Assembly (NCBI GenBank): GCA_009917455.1
Contig: QZDS01000021.1
Coordinates: 1-64,000 of the forward strand
Direction of reading: 5' to 3'
Length of the DNA: 64,000 nucleotides
Source: a bacterium 1xD8-48
Lineage (GTDB): Bacteria > Bacillota > Clostridia > Lachnospirales > Lachnospiraceae
Shown: positions 24,946-32,375 of the stretch, one piece after another
Position numbering within the stretch: position 1 is the first letter of the stretch
How the letters are laid out: the number at the start of each line of letters is the position of its first letter
Notes under the pieces: model-generated
The model's input: the letters and a program-made list of their open reading frames with translations, nothing else
What the model was told of the DNA's origin: nothing
Databases searched by the model: none
Translations under genes and position numbers: made by a program

Positions 24946-24974
24946 TTTACAACTTTTCTTTACAGAGCTATACT
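24946..24974 (+). promoter_or_regulatory. promoter of the lipoprotein gene
   Basis: TTTACA, 17-bp spacer, TATACT, with the start codon 38 bp later and GAGAGAGA as RBS. Divergent from the purine operon promoter. Confidence 0.6.
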
Positions 24975-25012
24975 ATATGAAAAATAAAAAATAACGAAAG
25001 AGAGAGATTTTT

Positions 25013-25720
25013 ATGAGGAGATTGAGAAAGAAAATACTGACAGCAATTGCAGCACTGTCAGTTGCCTGTATGGCCCTCGCAGGCTGCGGCAGCGCAGAAC
25101 TGGCTCCCGCCAACCAGACAGTAGGCGCTATCTTTGAGCTTACCGCCAAGAGCAACATGACGCCTATGAAGGATTTGCTTGGCTTTGCCTCCGAGGACGA
25201 CGTAAGAAGCACATTCCTTGCAGAAGGCTCCGACTCAGACGACCTGGTTTCGCAATTCCAGGCGCAGTTTACAGCAGAGGGTGTGACAATGTCTGATGAA
25301 AGTGTGAAGGAATTCGCAGACGTCCTTGAGGAAATACTCGCCAGACTCACCTACACTACGGAAATTATTTCCGAGGATAAGGAAACGGTTGTCGTATCCC
25401 TGAAGGTAAACAGCTACTCTGCCGCCGATATGGAGCAGGTAACGCTTGACGCCCTCACAGCCATGCAGGAACGGCTCACGGAGGAAGACCAGATGGCAAT
25501 CATGAACGGCGATAACGATATACTGACCTCTTATATGGAAGGTTATTTTTCCGACCTCGTAAGCGGCCTTTCCGCCATGGAAATTTCTTCCGAGCCGGTT
25601 GCCATTGAGGTTTCCTGTGAAAAAATGCTGGTTGACGTAAGCGGCAAGGAAAAAACTGCCTGGATGCCCAGCGATTTGGGCGGCTTCTATGAGGATATTG
25701 AAGCAAGTATTTTCCACTAG
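25013..25720 (+). CDS. lipoprotein of unknown function
   Basis: 235 residues with a basic n-region (MRRLRKKI), hydrophobic core and lipobox LAGC (Cys about 24). The rest is soluble, acidic and mostly helical, with no Cys beyond the lipobox except one near residue 204. Similar to small clostridial lipoproteins of the DUF5105 type in general layout, but I cannot assign it firmly. Monocistronic with own promoter and terminator. Likely anchored on the outer face of the membrane. Confidence 0.85.
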   Translation: MRRLRKKILTAIAALSVACMALAGCGSAELAPANQTVGAIFELTAKSNMTPMKDLLGFASEDDVRSTFLAEGSDSDDLVSQFQAQFTAEGVTMSDESVKEFADVLEEILARLTYTTEIISEDKETVVVSLKVNSYSAADMEQVTLDALTAMQERLTEEDQMAIMNGDNDILTSYMEGYFSDLVSGLSAMEISSEPVAIEVSCEKMLVDVSGKEKTAWMPSDLGGFYEDIEASIFH

Positions 25721-25729
25721 AAGAATAAG

Positions 25730-25762
25730 CGCCGCAGGATAACCGAATTCCTGCGGCGTTTT
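25730..25762 (+). terminator. terminator of the lipoprotein gene
   Basis: Perfect 10-bp GC-rich arms CGCCGCAGGA and TCCTGCGGCG, 9-nt loop, TTTT tail, ten bases after the stop. Confidence 0.85.
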
Positions 25763-25811
25763 AAATGTCCCGTAAGACCTGTTCTCTTCCCCTGTCAGCA
25801 ACACCCCAGGG

Positions 25812-26558
25812 TTATACTCTGCTTGCTCCGTCCACCGACAAAATTTCCCCTGTCACATAGGAGGCCAAATCGCTTGCCAGATAAAGGAAGGCGTTTGCCA
25901 CTTCCTCCGGCTCTCCCGGTCTGCCGAGAGGTATCTGTGCGGAAATCCTTGCCACCATTTCAGGCGGAAGCGAAGCTACCATGTCTGTCCTGGTAACGCC
26001 CGGCGCCACTGCGTTCACACGAATATTATCCTTTGCCAGTTCCCTTGCAAGTGAAATCGTCATGCCGTTAACCGCAAACTTGCTTGTGGGATATCCGACG
26101 CCTGCCGGCTGCCCGGATATACTCACCATGGAGCTGGTATTTAAAATACAGCCGCCGCCCTGCTCTTTCATAATCTTCGCAACAGGCAGAATTGCATAGA
26201 ACAGCGCCCGCACATTCAAATCGATACATTTGTCAAACTCTTCGGCCGTGTAATTGTAAAGAGGCGTACTCTGGGAAATTCCGGCATTGTTTACCAGAAT
26301 ATCAATCCTTCCGAATTTTTCCTTCACCGCCGCAATGGCTTTTTCCACTTCTCCGGCATCCGTCAGCTTCGGGCACATTCCGTCCACTTCCCATCCGGCA
26401 TTTTCCTCTGCCAGCTTTGAAAGCGCCTTGTCCACTGTTTCCTGCCTTGAACCGAACAAAACCACCTTTGCGCCGTTTGCAAGATACTTGCGGACAATCT
26501 CAAAACCGATTCCTCTGGTGCCGCCGGTAACTACAGCTACTTTTCCCTCTAACATCAT
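25812..26558 (-). CDS. short-chain dehydrogenase/reductase, possibly steroid-active
   Basis: 248-residue classical SDR. Cofactor motif TGGTRGIGF (11-19), NNAG at 90-93, catalytic Ser143, Tyr156 and Lys160 (GYPTSK). After beta-2 the sequence FGSRQE suggests NADP(H) preference. The GGTRGIGF start, the NGAKVVLFGSRQETVD segment and the VTGEILSVDGA end resemble gut hydroxysteroid dehydrogenases of the BaiA type, so bile-acid activity is possible, but 3-oxoacyl-ACP reductases look similar. Monocistronic. ATG chosen for the AGGATGG ten bases upstream. Confidence 0.85.
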   Translation of the reverse strand: MMLEGKVAVVTGGTRGIGFEIVRKYLANGAKVVLFGSRQETVDKALSKLAEENAGWEVDGMCPKLTDAGEVEKAIAAVKEKFGRIDILVNNAGISQSTPLYNYTAEEFDKCIDLNVRALFYAILPVAKIMKEQGGGCILNTSSMVSISGQPAGVGYPTSKFAVNGMTISLARELAKDNIRVNAVAPGVTRTDMVASLPPEMVARISAQIPLGRPGEPEEVANAFLYLASDLASYVTGEILSVDGASRV

Positions 26559-26659
26559 AGTTTTTGTACCATCCTTTTCTTGTTTTTCCAAGTATATCAC
26601 AGATATTTATTTAATGTAAAGCAACATCCGCCTCACACAAAGCCTTTCTGTTTTTTCAG

Positions 26660-26705
26660 TTGACAACCAATCCGCCCTGTAATAATATATACTTAGTAAT
26701 ACTAA
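26660..26705 (+). promoter_or_regulatory. promoter and palindromic operator of the PadR operon
   Basis: TTGACA at 26660 and TAATAT at 26683 with 17-bp spacing, followed four bases later by a perfect 6-bp palindrome TTAGTA-A-TACTAA (26693-26705) at the expected transcription start. The position is ideal for autorepression by the PadR protein encoded 15 bp downstream. Confidence 0.7.
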
Positions 26706-26720
26706 ACAGGTGGTGATGAA

Positions 26721-27059
26721 TTGCAGGGACGTTATGAACAGCAGCTCAAAAAGGGCGTTCTGGAAATGCTGGTGTTAAAGCTGCTGGAAAACGAAGAAAA
26801 ATACGGCTATCAGCTAATCAGTCAGTTAAAGCAAAAAAGCGGCGGCATGTTTACCCTTAAGGAAGGCACTCTCTATCCCATCTTATACAGATTAGAGGAT
26901 GACGGACTGGTCTTAAGCCGCTGGAGCCAGCCAAAGGGAAAAGAGACCTCCAGAAAGTACTATGAGATTACCGAAGAGGGAAAAATAAAATTGTCGGAGC
27001 TTAACGCTCTCTGGAGAGACTTTTCAGGAGAGGTTACGAAAATAATGGAGGAGGAGTGA
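26721..27059 (+). CDS. PadR-family transcriptional regulator
   Basis: 112 residues with the winged helix typical of PadR: KKGVLEMLVLKLLE, YGYQLISQL, TLKEGTLYPILYRLEDDGLV and RKYYEITEEGKIKL. TTG start, seven bases after GGTGG. Dimerises through the C-terminal helix. It heads an operon with a HAAS-domain membrane protein, a common arrangement in Firmicutes where PadR responds to membrane-active or phenolic compounds. Confidence 0.93.
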   Translation: MQGRYEQQLKKGVLEMLVLKLLENEEKYGYQLISQLKQKSGGMFTLKEGTLYPILYRLEDDGLVLSRWSQPKGKETSRKYYEITEEGKIKLSELNALWRDFSGEVTKIMEEE

Positions 27060-27067
27060 GGAAACAT

Positions 27068-27718
27068 ATGAACAAGGAAAAATATATCCGTCTGGTTTTA
27101 AAAAATTTAAAATGCAGCACAGCCAAAAAGAATGAGATTAAAAAGGAACTGGAATCCGATATCGTAAGCGCTGAGGAAAGCGGCGAAGCCCTTGATGAGA
27201 TTATGGCGCGCATGGGTACGCCCAACTCCCTTGCGGCAGAATTTAACGATAATTTTTCACCGGAGGAACTGAAAGCCTTCAAGAGGAAACGACTCTGGAA
27301 AATCCCTGGAATTTCGGTTGGCGTTCTGATTATCCTTTTGCTTGCGGTCTTTTATATTCTACCCAAAAACTATCCTCTGACGCAAAGAGGAAATTATGTT
27401 GAAGCGGAAGTAATGGCGCGCGCAGACGAAGCCATTCTGGCTTTTGCGGAAAAGGATTATGCCGCTATCCGCGGAATGTGCGCATCCGACAGCGCGAAAA
27501 ATGTCCTGTCGGACGAAACCCTCTCCGGCGCGAGGGCGCTTTTCCCGGATGAGTGGGGCGCGTTCATCACCTACGGCAACGCCTACACCGCCGAGGTTGT
27601 CCAGAGGGGAAATTCCATGGCCGTTATACAGATGAACGCCACCTACGAAAATACGGCGGTCACTTACACGCTTATGTTTGATGAAAATTTGAGTCTCTGC
27701 GGTTTTTATGTAAAATAA
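27068..27718 (+). CDS. HAAS (DUF1700) membrane protein with DUF3887-like domain
   Basis: 216 residues. N-terminal HAAS-like helical domain (NKEKYIRLVLKNLKC to MARMGTPNSLAAEF), one transmembrane segment (about 77-97), then an extracellular domain of the DUF3887 kind (about 110-216) with a nuclear-transport-factor-like feel. HAAS domains usually pair with PadR regulators. The ATG at 27068 has GAGG six bases upstream; GTG overlapping the padR stop is an alternative. Function unknown. Confidence 0.8.
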   Translation: MNKEKYIRLVLKNLKCSTAKKNEIKKELESDIVSAEESGEALDEIMARMGTPNSLAAEFNDNFSPEELKAFKRKRLWKIPGISVGVLIILLLAVFYILPKNYPLTQRGNYVEAEVMARADEAILAFAEKDYAAIRGMCASDSAKNVLSDETLSGARALFPDEWGAFITYGNAYTAEVVQRGNSMAVIQMNATYENTAVTYTLMFDENLSLCGFYVK

Positions 27719-27791
27719 TTTTCCTTGTCCGGGATTACCCTGCAAAGCTCCTTTACAGGTTTCCCGGCGGGATTTATCAGGAGGTATATCT

Positions 27792-28124
27792 ATGAGAGCA
27801 GGATTACTTGCATTTGTTATCTGGCTGCTATGCGGGCTGCTGTTTACCGCAAGAGGAATTTACTGCATGTATGCAAAGAAGGAAATCCCCTTCGGTTTCT
27901 GGGCAAACGCCAACACAGCGCCCGTTTCCAATGTGGCTGCTTACAACCGTGCATTAGGAAAGCTGTTTACGGTTGCCGGTATTGTCTTTATTCTTCTGGG
28001 ACTGCCTTTATTACAGGGGCAGAATAAAGCCGGCGTTATCATCTCCATTCTGGGCACTATGGTGGAATGCATCGTCCTTATGGCGGTTTATACCGTGAAA
28101 ATTGAGGGGAAGTACCGCAGATAA
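27792..28124 (+). CDS. three-helix membrane protein, DUF3784-like
   Basis: 110 residues with three hydrophobic helices and the segment FWANANTAPVSNVAAYNRALGKLF, typical of DUF3784 proteins. RBS GAGG lies nine bases upstream. Located 73 bp after the HAAS gene and 70 bp before a GH28 gene; it may belong to the PadR transcript. No function known. Confidence 0.78.
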   Translation: MRAGLLAFVIWLLCGLLFTARGIYCMYAKKEIPFGFWANANTAPVSNVAAYNRALGKLFTVAGIVFILLGLPLLQGQNKAGVIISILGTMVECIVLMAVYTVKIEGKYRR

Positions 28125-28194
28125 TAAAACCTTTACAGCCGCAGCTTTGAACCTTATGCTGTCTGCCGCAAAACAATATGAAATGAGGACTGAC

Positions 28195-29397
28195 ATGGAC
28201 TCTGTTTTTAATATCAGCGATTTTAAAGAGTATGGAAAAAACGCAATTCAGGCGGCGGTGGACGCCTGTGAAAAAGCCGGCGGCGGAGCCGTCCATGTCC
28301 CGGCGGGCGAATGGCGCTCCGGGCCAATCCACCTGAAAAGCAATATCCGCCTGTGCCTTGAAGAGGGCTCGGTTATCCGGTTCAGCCACAGGCCTGAGGA
28401 TTATCTTCCCGTGGTTTTTACCCGCTGGGAGGGCTGCGAATGCTACAATTATTCTCCCCTGATTTACGCCAGAGACTGTGAAAACATTTCCGTCACAGGA
28501 AAAGGCACGCTTATCGGAAGCGGCGAAAGCTGGTGGAGCTGGAAAAAGCTCCAGCAGGCGGCTGCGGAAAAATTGTGTCATGCGCAATTTAACGGAGTTC
28601 CTGTCTCAAAAAGAATATTCGGTACGGAGGAAGCCGCCCTGCGTCCTTCCTTTGTACAGTTTATCAACTGTAAAAATATCCTGCTTGAAGGCTTTACCAT
28701 TACGGACGGCCCGCAGTGGACTATCCATCCGGTATACTGCGAAGACGTTATTATACGGGATATCGATGTCCTCACCCACGGCCCGAACACCGACGGCCTG
28801 AATCCCGATTCCTGCAAAAACGTCCTGATTGAAAACTGTGCCTTTGATACAGGAGACGACTGTATCGCCATCAATTCAGGCATGAACGAGGACGGCTGGC
28901 GCGTCAACAGGCCCTGTGAAAATATTGAAATCAGGAACTGTCAAATGAACGGCGGGCACGGCGGTCTGACCATCGGCAGCGCCATGTCCGGCGGCGTGAG
29001 AAATATCCACGCCCACAACTGCCGGATACAGGGAACCTGGCAGGGAATCCGCTTAAAATCCATGCGCGGAAGGGGCGGTTATGTGGATAACGCAGTATTT
29101 GAAAACCTGGAAATCATTCAGGTATCGGAGCAGGCCATTCAGATAAATATGTTTTACGAAGCCAGCACCGTGATTCCCAAATCCAATAGCCCATCGGATT
29201 TTAAAAATATCGTCGTCAGAAATATTTCCGGCAAAAGCGCCGGAACGGGAATTGAAATCAAAGGCCTTCCCGAGCATAAGTTGCGGAATATCTCTCTTGA
29301 AAACATCCGGCTTTCTGCGGGTAATGCCTTTTTCTGTGACAATGTGGAGAATCTATCCATGAAGAATGTGGAGATTCGCCCGCATCACCGTCCCTAA
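28195..29397 (+). CDS. GH28 polygalacturonase-like glycoside hydrolase
   Basis: 400 residues, no signal peptide, so it acts on imported oligosaccharides. The parallel beta-helix family motifs are present: NTDG (Asp200), GDDC (Asp221, Asp222), GHGG (His255) and RLKS (Arg286, Lys288), giving the full catalytic set for inverting hydrolysis of galacturonan or rhamnogalacturonan linkages. A start at 28195 with GAGG six bases upstream is preferred; a longer frame reaches back into the DUF3784 gene. The cytoplasmic location suggests an exo-acting enzyme such as digalacturonate hydrolase. Confidence 0.92.
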   Translation: MDSVFNISDFKEYGKNAIQAAVDACEKAGGGAVHVPAGEWRSGPIHLKSNIRLCLEEGSVIRFSHRPEDYLPVVFTRWEGCECYNYSPLIYARDCENISVTGKGTLIGSGESWWSWKKLQQAAAEKLCHAQFNGVPVSKRIFGTEEAALRPSFVQFINCKNILLEGFTITDGPQWTIHPVYCEDVIIRDIDVLTHGPNTDGLNPDSCKNVLIENCAFDTGDDCIAINSGMNEDGWRVNRPCENIEIRNCQMNGGHGGLTIGSAMSGGVRNIHAHNCRIQGTWQGIRLKSMRGRGGYVDNAVFENLEIIQVSEQAIQINMFYEASTVIPKSNSPSDFKNIVVRNISGKSAGTGIEIKGLPEHKLRNISLENIRLSAGNAFFCDNVENLSMKNVEIRPHHRP

Positions 29398-29521
29398 GGA
29401 ATGGGAAAATATCAGTTTGACTTTCAGGCTTTCCCTTTTCACTGCCGACTCAGGACTGTTCTCCGCCGTCTCGCCATCGGGATATGCACTATCTTTACAG
29501 AAAATTCAACCAGACTTGATT

Positions 29522-31339
29522 TTAGTTTTCATCATCTTCTTTCCAGCTATTCTGCCACCAGTCCTCCTCCCAGGGTGTACCTTGCCATGTGTCTGACCAT
29601 AAATTCTTCCATTCCTCCGGAAAATCTGATGAATCAAATGCTTCCATATTGAAAACATCCATAGAGTTTGAAGAATAAATCCCCATAACGCCAGTACCTT
29701 TTCGGGTTACTTTGATGATATTATTTTCAGTACCATTCGTATACGAATAAGTGTCGCCATTTTCCCTGAAATCTTTAGGAGTATATATTTTTCCCCATTC
29801 TCCATTGTCAGTAATTGTTGTATTGGTATTTTTAAAATCATCTTTAGAAATCAGCTGAAAATATCCACTATTTGCAACTGCGTCTAAAGAACCGGAGAAG
29901 CCTTCCGGTAAGACCAAAAAGACAGAAGCCATATTGAACTCACCAGTAATATTCCCTGATTTTATAAGGTCACAAGTAAAATGCGCACTGTCAATACTCA
30001 AATCAATATTTCCATAAGCAATGGCAGGAATATATAATTTTATGGTTTCATCATTTGTGTTCGTCCTCGTTTTACATGAAATGGATACCTTCCGGCTATC
30101 TTCCTGTTCATCAATTTTTACATCATAAACCTCACTGTTATATTCAGCGGAAATTTTGCCATCAGCTGCCGGTAAAACATTCACAGCACAACTACTTATA
30201 TCCAGTGATAAGGATGGGTTATCTGTCAGGTTTGTTTGCACCCCGGAAGGGGATGCTGCATGTACCTGATCTGTGGCTGTACTTATTGTATAAATTCCAA
30301 TAAAGGACGCTCCTGTAATTGCACACAAGGTCAACATAACAGTTAAAACCTTAGATGCTTTAGTTTGTTTTTTTAAATTCATAATCGCAGCTAACCTTTC
30401 TTTTAATAATTGTTTGTTTTCACTAAGCGTAACGGCGGCAAGAGATTCCTTATACTTTCCAACTGCTGCCATTGCGTCAAGCAGAGTTTCGCCATAATCC
30501 TGTGCGTTATCATATCCCATTTTTGAGAGGACCGCTTCATCACAGGAAAATTCACATGCTTTTGTAATTTCACGCCTCATTAAATAAACAAGCGGATTGA
30601 ACCAGTGCAGACAGACAGTAATTTGTACCAGCCATTTATAGAACATATCCCGCCGTTTGTAATGCGTTAATTCATGCAATACGATATATTGAAAGTCCTT
30701 CTCCGAAATATCTGCGCCTGGCAAAACAATGCATGGCCGGAAGAACCCAATCAGCAAAGGGGACGAAACCAACGGGTTGACACAAAGCTCTACAGGTCTT
30801 TTCCTGCCAGTCTGTTCCGCAATAACAGAAAGCCGGTCTAATTGCCCGACATTGGAAACCGGATGTAATCCGGCATTGACATATTGGATAAAGCTGTGAT
30901 ATGCCGTTATTTTTTGTACCAAAAGTACCAATGCAACCATGAGCCAGATAAGCCAGACATGATTGACAAATAAAGACAGAATATCTCTAACCGGGTGATA
31001 GGATATGGAATTGTCTTCAGGTTCGACTGTATTCTGGCCTCCATGTTCCATGCCGGAAGCAGGAATTTTGAAAGCATTTGAATTACCAGAGGGTAACGGC
31101 TGTTGCGGCAGGGAAACAGAATGAGTTATCGCCTGATCAATTGTCTGATATGTTTTTCCCATCAAGTTTGTCTCTGGTCCTAACGGCAGTAATAGCCGCA
31201 CAATAACAATGAGCCAGATATAATACTGCCATTGTCTGCTGATTTTGTCTTTGAAGAATCTTTTTCCCACAAGTAACAGAATTATAAGCAAGGCTCCGGA
31301 AAAAGACATAGACAAAAATATTTTCAATAAAATGTTCAT
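29522..31339 (-). CDS. BlaR1/MecR1-type M56 sensor protease
   Basis: 605 residues. Four N-terminal membrane helices with an M56 zinc protease core (HELTH at 222-226), a fifth helix near 340, then a ~250-residue extracellular part. That part lacks the penicillin-binding sensor (no SxxK) and instead looks like the beta-rich DUF4097/adhesin-like fold (NIDLSIDSAHFTCDL, GNITGEF). It therefore senses something other than beta-lactam, likely envelope stress. The start overlaps the end of the BlaI gene by 4 bp. Confidence 0.87.
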   Translation of the reverse strand: MNILLKIFLSMSFSGALLIILLLVGKRFFKDKISRQWQYYIWLIVIVRLLLPLGPETNLMGKTYQTIDQAITHSVSLPQQPLPSGNSNAFKIPASGMEHGGQNTVEPEDNSISYHPVRDILSLFVNHVWLIWLMVALVLLVQKITAYHSFIQYVNAGLHPVSNVGQLDRLSVIAEQTGRKRPVELCVNPLVSSPLLIGFFRPCIVLPGADISEKDFQYIVLHELTHYKRRDMFYKWLVQITVCLHWFNPLVYLMRREITKACEFSCDEAVLSKMGYDNAQDYGETLLDAMAAVGKYKESLAAVTLSENKQLLKERLAAIMNLKKQTKASKVLTVMLTLCAITGASFIGIYTISTATDQVHAASPSGVQTNLTDNPSLSLDISSCAVNVLPAADGKISAEYNSEVYDVKIDEQEDSRKVSISCKTRTNTNDETIKLYIPAIAYGNIDLSIDSAHFTCDLIKSGNITGEFNMASVFLVLPEGFSGSLDAVANSGYFQLISKDDFKNTNTTITDNGEWGKIYTPKDFRENGDTYSYTNGTENNIIKVTRKGTGVMGIYSSNSMDVFNMEAFDSSDFPEEWKNLWSDTWQGTPWEEDWWQNSWKEDDEN

Positions 31340-31641
31340 TTTTTTGTTCTTCCTTTCTCCAGGAGCTTTTTCAATTCCTCATATTCCTCGTCTGCCAGCA
31401 GGTCGCCAGAAATCAAATCGGAAACAAGCCATTTTGCGTCCCCCTCATAAATTTTATACAGAAAGTTTTTAGTCTGGGTTTTGCGGTAGTCGCTATCCGA
31501 CACAAGAGGGGTGTATTCTTGCCAGGGTTTCCCTTTGGCCGCTAAATCTGCTGTAAGACTGGCAAAAAGCGTCGGTTTTTCTCCGTTAGCCCATACCACT
31601 TTCATAATTTCAAATTCCGCATCTGATATTTGCTGTACCAT
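31336..31641 (-). CDS. BlaI/MecI-type repressor with probable in-frame deletion
   Basis: 101 residues, compared with about 120-128 for the family. The N-terminal helices (MVQQISDAEFEIMKVVWANGEK, then LAAKGKPWQ) and the C-terminal dimer part (EYTPLVSDSDYRKTQTKNFL onward) are normal, but the segment that should lie between PWQ and EYT, roughly 25 residues holding the recognition helix and beta-wing, is absent. Reading frame is kept. DNA binding is likely lost, while dimerisation could remain. Start at 31641 has AAAGGAGG eight bases upstream. Co-transcribed with the M56 sensor. Confidence 0.8.
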   Translation of the reverse strand: MVQQISDAEFEIMKVVWANGEKPTLFASLTADLAAKGKPWQEYTPLVSDSDYRKTQTKNFLYKIYEGDAKWLVSDLISGDLLADEEYEELKKLLEKGRTKK

Positions 31642-32375
31642 TTTGATTTCCTCCTTTAAGTACGACATCGCGTTGCACTTTAAGGGTAACACAGTGTTAT
31701 ACATATGTCAAGTGGGTATTTTCAGAGAACATGCAATTAAATACTACCAGACATAAAATTATATTGTATGGAACATTATGAAGATAGATTTGATTTACAT
31801 GGCCTTGGGCTGGCGAAAAAAGAGGCTGGACATTGGTGTTTTCGTTAAGTTCGTCGGCATGTTTGATATTTCCGCGAACCAGTTCATACACAGTGACAGC
31901 GGGAATCAAGAAAGCCATTGCCACAAGCATATTGATGTGCTGCTTAACACCATGAATGAGAAGGAGCTCGTTGTTATGGAGGCAACAGCCGAAGGCTTGA
32001 AGAAAGCCAGAGAAACGGAGCTTTCCGAGCAGGGTCCTCCCCAAACCCGGCTTCGGACCAACATGGCTCGAAGAGTCAGCACCGCTTTGCTCCTTATATT
32101 AGCCTGAAGTTATAAAAATAGCAGAGGCTCATTATAATCCCCTGCTATTTTTCCGTTAATTCCTCAGGTTTCTTTTGTATGCTGCAGAATCAACACGGGA
32201 GCCGGATTGGTATATTGATGAGTCTGCAGGAATATTTCATCTTTCATGGCCCTAAAATACCCTTTCTCTTCAGATAAATAATACCGCCTCAATCCCTATC
32301 AGCACCATCGGCACAGAAGGATTCAAACGCCCCCGCGGACAATATTGTTCAGCCTGTCTGTGATATCCTCCTGCT
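31642..32375. other. 730-bp stretch without a confident gene
   Basis: Between the BlaI gene and the GH31 gene. A 109-codon plus-strand frame (31778-32107) and an overlapping 115-codon minus-strand frame exist, but neither has an RBS or a family I recognise; the plus frame's KELVVMEATAEGLKKARE is helical and could be gene debris. It also contains a hairpin (next entry). Nothing else was seen. Confidence 0.4.
32114..32152. terminator. bidirectional terminator-like hairpin
   Basis: AAAAATAGCAG and CTGCTATTTTT are perfect 11-bp arms, extended by G-C pairs inside, with A/T tracts that give T-runs on both strands. On the minus strand it lies after the GH31 gene (about 220 bp); on the plus strand it follows the unassigned frame. 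Confidence 0.6.

Noticed and set aside
25812-26558. Firm call as bile-acid hydroxysteroid dehydrogenase
   Set aside because: Resemblance to BaiA is from memory of short segments; SDR sequences of different substrate use are too alike to decide without a search.
31778-32107. 109-codon plus-strand frame with a helical C-terminal part
   Set aside because: No RBS, no family recognised, and an overlapping frame on the other strand of similar length; left as possible debris.
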